A stretch of DNA of 53,614 nucleotides, taken from assembly GCA_021769625.1 (NCBI GenBank), contig JAETSN010000026.1, positions 1 to 53,614 on the forward strand, read 5' to 3'. The position numbers and the translations under genes are program-made. Positions within the stretch are counted from its first letter, which is position 1. Every line of letters begins with the position of its first letter. The notes under the pieces are model-generated. The model did not search any database and had not been told where the DNA came from. It was given only the letters and a program-made list of their open reading frames with translations. Shown here piece by piece: positions 24,183 to 30,800 of this stretch. The DNA is from [Clostridium] symbiosum (GTDB taxonomy: Bacteria; Bacillota; Clostridia; Lachnospirales; Lachnospiraceae).

Positions 24183-24211
24183 ATTATATGCGTTGAATCA
24201 AGAATTGTCAA
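24183..24211 (-). promoter_or_regulatory. Consensus promoter of the XRE/ImmA/PIN operon
   Basis: On the minus strand, TTGACA (24206-24211) and TATAAT (24183-24188) are exactly 17 bases apart, a perfect match to the housekeeping consensus. A promoter this strong fits an autorepressed gene. Confidence 0.85.
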
Positions 24212-24357
24212 TGATTTGAATACAGATAATAAATATATTATGCGAAATAATGCCATGATGTATTCGATTTAGATACAAAATAGAAAAAATACCACGGAGA
24301 TTATTGGAGTATAGGACTGGAGGAAAACAGATCAAAGATAAATATATCAACTCGACA

Positions 24358-24558
24358 AACAAAAATCGCACCCGCTAAACTGCAAGTGCGATATCTTTGT
24401 TAATATTACGAATCCTACGCAGCTCCAGGACGGAACAACATATGACTCTATTAATATAGCAAAAAAGCAATGTGTTTACCGACACTAAAGACGCACATTG
24501 CTTCTGCTCTCATTTATTTTCTGGTGATAAGTATACACAGAGATTGCCCAGATGTCAA
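24358..24558 (-). ncRNA. Orphan attenuator-like transcript in a gene-free stretch
   Basis: The 24212-24776 stretch has no long gene. On the minus strand it holds TTGACA (24553-24558) and TATACT (24530-24535) 17 bases apart. A hairpin with six T follows (24461-24501), and a second hairpin with TTTTT (24356-24392; ATCGCAC/GTGCGAT). A 20-codon frame (24451-24513) begins about ten bases after the predicted start and overlaps the first hairpin. The layout resembles a translational attenuator of a resistance gene, but no regulated gene follows. Confidence 0.5.
24451..24513 (-). CDS. Candidate 20-residue leader peptide
   Basis: The frame encodes MRAEAMCVFSVGKHIAFLLY, and its last codons lie in the terminator stem. 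No clear ribosome site precedes the first ATG; the internal ATG gives a 15-residue peptide. Translation would change hairpin formation. Confidence 0.35.
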   Translation of the reverse strand: MRAEAMCVFSVGKHIAFLLY

Positions 24559-24694
24559 TTCGTTAACTAAAAGTTTTTGGCGATTGATTGACAAGGATGT
24601 GGGGAAAGAGTAGAATAACATTCATAGAACAAAAATCGTTAGAGGTTTTTACCAGGGCGGTGCGTGCACTAAACTGGATTTGAGCTTATTGAAT

Positions 24695-24741
24695 AAAAAG
24701 GTTCACTAGAAAATATGTTGTGTTTTCTAGTGAGCCTTTTT
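24695..24741. terminator. Bidirectional terminator
   Basis: Near-perfect stem GGTTCACTAGAAAA / TTTTCTAGTGAGCC, with A-run before and T-run after, so it works on either strand. It closes the minus-strand conjugation operon 36 bases past the stop at 24777. Confidence 0.85.
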
Positions 24742-24776
24742 ATCGTTTTACCATGATTAAATTTACATATGGAATA

Positions 24777-25196
24777 CTAATCTGTTTCTGCAAGTTCCTC
24801 AAATCCCAGGAAATCCTGATAGGACTGCATGGAGTCGTCCGTGCCACGGGCATTCCGGAAGTAGACCCGGTAGGTACGCCCCTGCAGGAGTTTTACATTT
24901 TTATCGACGGTAAAGGTATACTCACGTCCATTGGGATCTGAGAGGCGGATCTGCTGTGTCCGTTTCAGCAGGGACATTTCCCTTGCGGTACAGGTTCCGG
25001 TCAGGATCTGGTAGTCTTTGCGGCGGATCAGGCGGTAGAGCAGGACGCAGCGGAGGATGCAGCAGATGCCGATGGCAAGGCTCATGAATAAAAAGAGCAT
25101 ATCTTCCATCTGGAAGGAAAAGGCGCATCCAAATAAAACACAAAAGAAGCCGATTGCCGCCTGGACAATCAGCTTCGAAAATAATGGTTTTGGCAT
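24777..25196 (-). CDS. Small membrane protein
   Basis: A 139-residue protein with two transmembrane segments near the N-terminus (about 8-27 and 33-56), then a basic stretch and a beta-rich soluble domain (EYTFTVDKNVKLLQGRTYRVYF). The start has AAAGGAG. It is the last gene of the long minus-strand conjugation operon before a terminator. Unrecognised; perhaps an accessory envelope protein. Confidence 0.6.
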   Translation of the reverse strand: MPKPLFSKLIVQAAIGFFCVLFGCAFSFQMEDMLFLFMSLAIGICCILRCVLLYRLIRRKDYQILTGTCTAREMSLLKRTQQIRLSDPNGREYTFTVDKNVKLLQGRTYRVYFRNARGTDDSMQSYQDFLGFEELAETD

Positions 25197-25206
25197 AGGT
25201 CTCCTT

Positions 25207-25890
25207 TCAAAAACTTTGAAATGAAATTTGTTTGTTCAGATACAGGTTTCCCACAGCCTGGAGGATGGGGTACTGGGTGTGGCAGATCTGTGCTTCTTCT
25301 GCCAGTGTCTCATAACTGTCATCCGTGCCGTCATACAGCTTCTCCATGACCTCATCATCCTGTGCAGGGATGCTGCCGCGGTCTATGCAGGTTACAAGCT
25401 CTGCCGTGGTGAGGGAAACGGCCTGGGCAAGCTGCAGGACAGTATTTTCAATCGGTGTGTTCTTTTCCTTTTTCAGATACTTCCAGCAGTCGCTGTATTT
25501 TATTTTGCCCTCTGTAAGCAGGCGGATACAGGTAAAAAGCCGGATACGGAAACGGTCATCCACAGGCCGGATATGGAGATTTCCGAGAAGGCCGTAAAGG
25601 GCATCCACACCGGAGATCCCGCAGCCTTTGGCGACCAGCCCGCGCAGGATCAGACGGTTCAGGTAATGGGAGAATCCCATGCCTTCGGGAAGGCTGCTGT
25701 TTTTCAGCCTCGTCTGGTAAAAGCTTTCCAGTTCATGAATCTGAAGGATCTGGAAAGCAAGGCAGCTCCACAAAATCAGCTCATGCCCGGAAAGCCCGTA
25801 TTCCTGACGGTTATTGATCACCATAGGGACGGATTTTCCATTGCAGTTGCGAAAGTTTAAAGAACCGATTGCAGTATAAAGTGTCAGCAT
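25207..25890 (-). CDS. Unrecognised helical protein
   Basis: A 227-residue protein, mostly helical, with cysteine-containing segments and no membrane helix (starts MLTLYTAIGSLNFRNCNG). The start at 25890 has GGAGGGG. It lies 19 bases after the sigma-like gene and 10 before the membrane-protein gene. No family is recognised; perhaps an element-specific regulator. Confidence 0.6.
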   Translation of the reverse strand: MLTLYTAIGSLNFRNCNGKSVPMVINNRQEYGLSGHELILWSCLAFQILQIHELESFYQTRLKNSSLPEGMGFSHYLNRLILRGLVAKGCGISGVDALYGLLGNLHIRPVDDRFRIRLFTCIRLLTEGKIKYSDCWKYLKKEKNTPIENTVLQLAQAVSLTTAELVTCIDRGSIPAQDDEVMEKLYDGTDDSYETLAEEAQICHTQYPILQAVGNLYLNKQISFQSF

Positions 25891-25909
25891 AAAAGCCCCT
25901 CCTTTGTTG

Positions 25910-26479
25910 TTATGCTAAAAGTGCATATAGTTCCGGATCCTGCCGGAGCCGTTTTTTGGCCTTGCTCTGCCATGCCCGGATGTGGTTGGACGGTACGCCA
26001 TAGAGCCTGGCAAGCTCTGTGCTGGTATATCCGTTTTGCTGTAAACGCAGGGAAGTGATCCCTTTTTGGATGATGCCGCTGCTCTGGTTTTCCAGATTGA
26101 TAAGGTAAGCCGTGGACTCCCTGGAAAGCGTCTGCTGCTCCGGGGAGATGCTCCTGGTGTCCGGGCAGGAGAAGTGATCATCCGCCTCATCGCCGGACAG
26201 CATGGCATCCAGGGAGCAGAACAGTGCCTTCTGCTTTTTGCACTCCCGCCAGTAATCATAGATGGCATTGCGGATGGCGGAGCGCGCATAGGGGATAAAA
26301 GGACGTTTCCCATCATAGCCGGCGGCTGCATGGCACAGGGCCAGATAGCCGGTCTGGGCCAGTTCCTCATATTCCTGGTGCGGGAGGCGGGTGTAGGATG
26401 CCGTCAGCGCCCGTACCATTTTCGGCACCAGGTCCAGATGGTCTTCTACAAGCTGGTTTATAACAGAATTGTCATTCAT
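25910..26479 (-). CDS. Sigma-70 family factor (second on the element)
   Basis: A 189-residue protein with a classical region 2 (EEYEELAQTGYLALCHAAAGYDGKRPFIPYARSAIRNAIYDYWRE) and a region 4-like HTH at the end (QNGYTSTELARLYGVPSNHIRAWQSKAKKRLR). It should redirect host RNA polymerase. It overlaps the DUF3268-like gene as ATGA. The ATACGTA repeats upstream of that gene (26920-26980) are candidate recognition sites. Confidence 0.85.
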   Translation of the reverse strand: MNDNSVINQLVEDHLDLVPKMVRALTASYTRLPHQEYEELAQTGYLALCHAAAGYDGKRPFIPYARSAIRNAIYDYWRECKKQKALFCSLDAMLSGDEADDHFSCPDTRSISPEQQTLSRESTAYLINLENQSSGIIQKGITSLRLQQNGYTSTELARLYGVPSNHIRAWQSKAKKRLRQDPELYALLA

Positions 26480-26904
26480 GCCGCCTCCCTTCTGCAGCCT
26501 GCCGGGGAGAACTGCTTCTGGTTATTGTGCAGGACTTTGGATGCTTCCTGTATGAGCTGGTCACACATATAATCGCTGAAATTTCCGATATGCGCATCTT
26601 TGGGGTTCAGGCAGAACTTGTCTGCCATCCAGCGGTAGGCATCCTGCTTGGATAAGATCCCCCTTTTCCAGATCTGGTCGAAGATCCGGTGTGTCTGGAT
26701 CCGTTTCCTGCGCAGGTTCTGGTCTGCCAGGGTGCCTTTTGGCAGTATCGTTCCGGAATGGACACCTACATAGGAATCACATGCCGGATAACGGCTGCAT
26801 ACATAAAGCTGGCCGCCTTTGGATTTCTCATGATGCACATAGGAAGCATCTTTTAAGACTGCAGGGCTTCCGCAATAGGGACAGCGTATTTTTATATTTT
26901 TCAT
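26476..26904 (-). CDS. DUF3268-like zinc-finger protein
   Basis: A 142-residue protein with CPYCGSPAVL at the N-terminus and a CSRYPACDSYVGVHSGT block, the signature of the zinc-finger-containing DUF3268 family, then a helical C-terminal part (ILSKQDAYRWMADKF). It probably binds nucleic acid through its zinc finger. The start at 26904 has GAGGTGA, and two 19-base direct repeats lie just upstream. Confidence 0.75.
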   Translation of the reverse strand: MKNIKIRCPYCGSPAVLKDASYVHHEKSKGGQLYVCSRYPACDSYVGVHSGTILPKGTLADQNLRRKRIQTHRIFDQIWKRGILSKQDAYRWMADKFCLNPKDAHIGNFSDYMCDQLIQEASKVLHNNQKQFSPAGCRREAA

Positions 26905-26919
26905 AAACGTTCACCTCGC

Positions 26920-26980
26920 TTTACGTTTTCTATACGTAATAAATGCTGATATACAATGAGTTTTACGTTTTCTATACGTA
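26920..26980. repeat. Two 19-bp direct repeats with ATACGTA core
   Basis: TTTACGTTTTCTATACGTA occurs at 26920-26938 and 26962-26980, 42 bases apart (four helical turns), directly upstream of the DUF3268-like gene. Related half-sites lie at 53135-53144 and 53183-53201. The rest of 26905-27067 is AT-rich with a small GGTCCC/GGGAC hairpin and no gene. Confidence 0.7.
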
Positions 26981-27067
26981 TATTGTAAGTAAATGCGTGA
27001 TGAATTCCCATAGGGGCAGGGGCAAAACAGGTCCCTTTTGGGGACATTCTGCCACAATCTGCCATAT

Positions 27068-27346
27068 TTATGGCTGGTCCGGATAGAAGACTGCCCGGAT
27101 CAGGGGAAACAGGCCGCTTTCGGCAATGCGCGGATAATTGACTTCGGTGAAAATAAATTTTGCACAGAAATATCTGAGCAGGAATAATACCGCCAGTACC
27201 ACGCAGATGCGGTAAGCCTGGTAAACCCGCCTGCTTTTCTTCTGGAGGGATGTGACCCTGCAGTACAGGATGAAAAGCATCGGGATAAAGATAACGGTTG
27301 TGAAGATCTGGTCGATGGTCTGGATGATCGCTGTCAGGTCTGTCAT
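27068..27346 (-). CDS. Small membrane protein
   Basis: A 92-residue protein with two hydrophobic segments (about residues 12-33 and 43-66). The ATG at 27346 has GGAGG at 9 bases; an upstream in-frame ATG lacks one. It lies in the conjugation operon after the adhesin gene. Small two-helix proteins of this kind occur in many Gram-positive conjugation regions, but no family can be named. Confidence 0.6.
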   Translation of the reverse strand: MTDLTAIIQTIDQIFTTVIFIPMLFILYCRVTSLQKKSRRVYQAYRICVVLAVLFLLRYFCAKFIFTEVNYPRIAESGLFPLIRAVFYPDQP

Positions 27347-27399
27347 GTTCGGATACCTCCTTTTTAGTATCTGTACGGCACGGGAGGCCAAAGAGCAAC

Positions 27400-27765
27400 C
27401 TACCAGTCATAACATTCATCTTCCTGGAACCTTAAAAGCTCCATGCAGGGGCAGCCGCGCGCAGGGATGTGCAGGGCCTTCAGGTACACTCCGTACATGG
27501 AGAGGAATACAGCCAGGTCCATGCGCAGGAGGCATTCCTCTGGCTCCGGGGACCGGGAAAACAGGATATCCGCATCGGATAGCGGAAGGATCAGGGGAGC
27601 TGCCCGCTCATCCGGATGAAATAAAAATCCGGGCTGTCTGCATGTCCCCGGTGCTTCGCATACAGGGCAGTCCACGTAGATGCATTCATGCCAGTTCCCG
27701 TCGCAGGTATCCAGAAACCGCCGGATATGTCTGGCATCTGTGCCGATTCGTTTTGTTTCCATCAT
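27400..27765 (-). CDS. Small cysteine-containing protein
   Basis: A 121-residue protein with CDGNWHECIYVDCPVCEAPGTC around residues 21-42, a possible zinc site, and a second CPC near the C-terminus. It starts at an ATG after AAGGTGAT. It sits between the adhesin gene and the small membrane protein. No family is recognised. Confidence 0.55.
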   Translation of the reverse strand: MMETKRIGTDARHIRRFLDTCDGNWHECIYVDCPVCEAPGTCRQPGFLFHPDERAAPLILPLSDADILFSRSPEPEECLLRMDLAVFLSMYGVYLKALHIPARGCPCMELLRFQEDECYDW

Positions 27766-27774
27766 TCATCACCT

Positions 27775-27808
27775 TAATAAGACAGGCAGCCGCAAAGGGC
27801 CGCCTGCA
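27775..27808 (-). terminator. Terminator after the adhesin gene
   Basis: Minus-strand GCAGGCGGCC-ctttgc-GGCTGCCTG followed by TCTTATT, just past the adhesin stop. Confidence 0.7.
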
Positions 27809-27814
27809 TGGAAA

Positions 27815-30800
27815 TTATTTTTTCGGGTTACTGTTTTTCTTATTTTTGGATCTCAGGACACCGGCTGCGGCACCAAGAAGCAGCGCTGCCGCGGCGAGGC
27901 CGGCATAAAGCAGGATCGGGGTGTCATCGCCGGTCCTTACCGGGGTGGAGACATCCGGGGTATCTTTCTTTGGAGCCTCCAGTGTGATGGTCTGGCCTTT
28001 GTCCTTGATGTCTTCATGGCTGGTGATCTCCGTCTCCTTTTTGCCAGACAGGTCATAAAGCTTCTCGAAAACAACGAGGTCGCCGGAAGAGAGGGAAGTG
28101 GCATCGAATTTGAACGATACTTCGATGGTTCCTTCCGGTTTTTCCGGTTTGAAGGCGGCTTCGGCAGTCACAGCCTTTCCGTTTACTTCAATGGCCTTTC
28201 CGGTTTTCTTGTCCATGAGTGTGCCGACAGCTTTATATTCGGTGCCGGGAACCAGGTTTTTGTAAGTGATGGTGTCAACAACCGTTGTCTCTTTTTCCGC
28301 AAGTACCTTCTGGTCTCCATCCTTTCCGTCTTTGGCGGTGGTCCTGATCTCCGGGAAGAAGATACTCTGGCCCTTGTCTTCAATGTCTGCGTGTACCGCG
28401 ATCTCTTTTTCCTTGTAAGATACGGATTCAAAGGCTACCAGGGTTTTCCCTTTCAGCGCACTGGCGTCAAAGGTGAAGGTAAGCTCCACGCTTCCAGTGG
28501 CTTCTTCTGGCGTAAAGATAATTTCGGAAGTGACCTTTTTCCCGTCAACCTTCAGAGCCTTTTTGGTTTCTTTATCCATCAGGGTTCCGGTGATCCTGTA
28601 TTCCCTGCCTGGAATGAGATGGTAGGTAACCGTATCTTTGATGGTAAGTTCTTTTTTGGTGATACCCGTCTGGCTGCCGGTGTCCGGACAGCCTGCTTTT
28701 GTCCCGATTTCCGGGAAGAGGATCTGCTGGCCTTCATCTTCAAGGTCTGCATGCACGGCGATCTCTTTGCCATTTTGGGTGACAGATTCAAATACAACGA
28801 TGGTCTTTCCTTTTAAGGAAGAAGCATCAAAGGTAAAGGATACCTCCACGGTGCCATTGCTTTCTTTTGGAGTGAACTCTGTTTTGGATGTCACTGGCTT
28901 TCCACCGATCAGGAGTTCCTTTCCGGATTCCTTATCCATGAGCGTACCGGTTGCCGTATAGGAAAGCTCCGGGATGAGCCCTTTATAGGTAATGGTATCT
29001 GTCAGGGTCACTTTTTTGTCCGCCGGTGCCATCTGCTCCCCGGTGTCTGCATTCTTTGCCTGCGTTCCGATCTCCGGGAAGTAGATGCTCTGCCCTTCAT
29101 CTTCAATATCTGCATGGATGGCAACTTCTTTTTCCAGATAGGATACCGTCTCAAAAGCCACAATGGTTTTCCCTTTCAGGGCAGAGGCATCGAAGGTAAA
29201 GGCAAGCTCCACGCTGCCTTCTGCTTTTTCCGGGGTAAAGACCAGTTCAGAGGTAACCGGCTTCCCATTGTCAAGAACCGGCTCTTTTGTCTCCTTATCC
29301 ATTAACGTACCGGAAACTTTGTATTCTTTTCCGGGGATGAGATGGTAGGAGACCGTATCTTTGATGGTAAGCTGCTCTTTTGCCTCACCTATCTGTGTGC
29401 CGGTATCCGCGTATTCCGCTTTTGTCCCGATCTCCGGGAAGAAGATCTGCTGGCCTTCGTCTTCAAGGTCTGCATGGACAGCCACTTCTTTGCCATCCTG
29501 TGTGATGGATTCAAATACCACGGTGGTCTTTCCTTTCAGCGTGGTGGCATCGAAGGTAAAAGTGACTTCTACGGTGCCGCTGTTGGTTTCCGGAGTAAAG
29601 GCTGTCTGTGCGGTGACCGGTTTTTTATCAACCAGGATTGGTTCCCCGGTTTCTTTGTCCATCAGGGTGCCGTTTACGACATATTCCAGATGGGGGATCA
29701 GCCCTTTATAGGAAACGGTATCTGTGAGCGTGACTTTTTCATCGGCATTTGCCATATGTTCCCCGGTATCGGAATCCTTTGCGGATGTCTGGATCTGCGG
29801 GAAGGAAACCTGCTGGTCTGTATCGTCAAGGTCAGCATGGACGGCCAGTTTCAGGTCCTTCTGGTACAGCTCCTCAAATACCACGGTGGTTTTTCCTGAT
29901 AATCCGGATGCATCGAAGGTAAAGCTGACTTCGGTTTTTCCTTCCGCCTTTTTTGCGGTGAAGGTCTTTTCCGCAGTGACTTTTTTGCCGTCAACAAGGA
30001 GCGGCTCTCCGGTTTCTGCATCCATCAGGGTGCCGGTAAGCCTGTATTCCTGCCCTTTCTTTAAGCCGGAATATTCCACAGTATCTACGAGCGTGATCTT
30101 ATCCTTCGCCTGGCTTAAATGGGAGCCGGTGGCTTTGTCAAGGGCGGTGGTGCCGATCTCAATGTAGTCATCCGTAAGGGTCCCCAGGTCAACCGTGACC
30201 GCATCTTTGTATACGGTAACATCAAACTTCAGCAGGTTCATGCCTTCATTGGCGGTGCAGCGCTGCTCTTCAATGGTGTATGTGTCGTAAGGCAGCGCAC
30301 CCTTGCTGTCATCCGGGGCAGAGGTGCCAAACCAGATGCCGTCTTCGCTGGTCTTGCCCTGGTTGGTGTTCTGGGTGTGCTTGTTCCATTTGGAAGCGGT
30401 GCTGGCATAGCCGTTTTTATCCGTTACGATGGTATGGCTTTCTCCTGTAGTGACGGAAGTGATGGAAAATGGTACACTGGCAAGGCGGTTCAGGTTTCCA
30501 TCAGAAACTTTTACAAGCTCTAAGTCTCCACGGATCACCTGGTTGTAAATGGAAGATTCTTTTTCCGTCAGGTCAACGATCTTCCCGTTTTCCGTGATGT
30601 CAAATTCAACGGACTTGGCGCCGTCTTTCAGGTAGCCTTCCGGGGCTTTGATCTCATCAAAACGGTAATGGCCGTAAGGGAGGAGATCCTTTGCAGTAAC
30701 TGCGGTTCCGGAAGCGTCTGTTTTCAGTGTTGCGACCACCTGGCCGTTTTCATAAGCTTTCCCGTCCACCAGGACCGGATTTTTACAAAGGGTTGTGATG

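Noticed and set aside
26901-27419. A 172-codon minus-strand frame overlapping the small membrane-protein gene
   Set aside because: Its translation is Arg/Pro/His-rich and out of frame with the two-helix protein, which has a clear GGAGG start.
27968-30160. Regular repeats resembling a CRISPR array
   Set aside because: The unit is about 354 bases and coding, with VaFE protein motifs; there are no short palindromic repeats or spacers.
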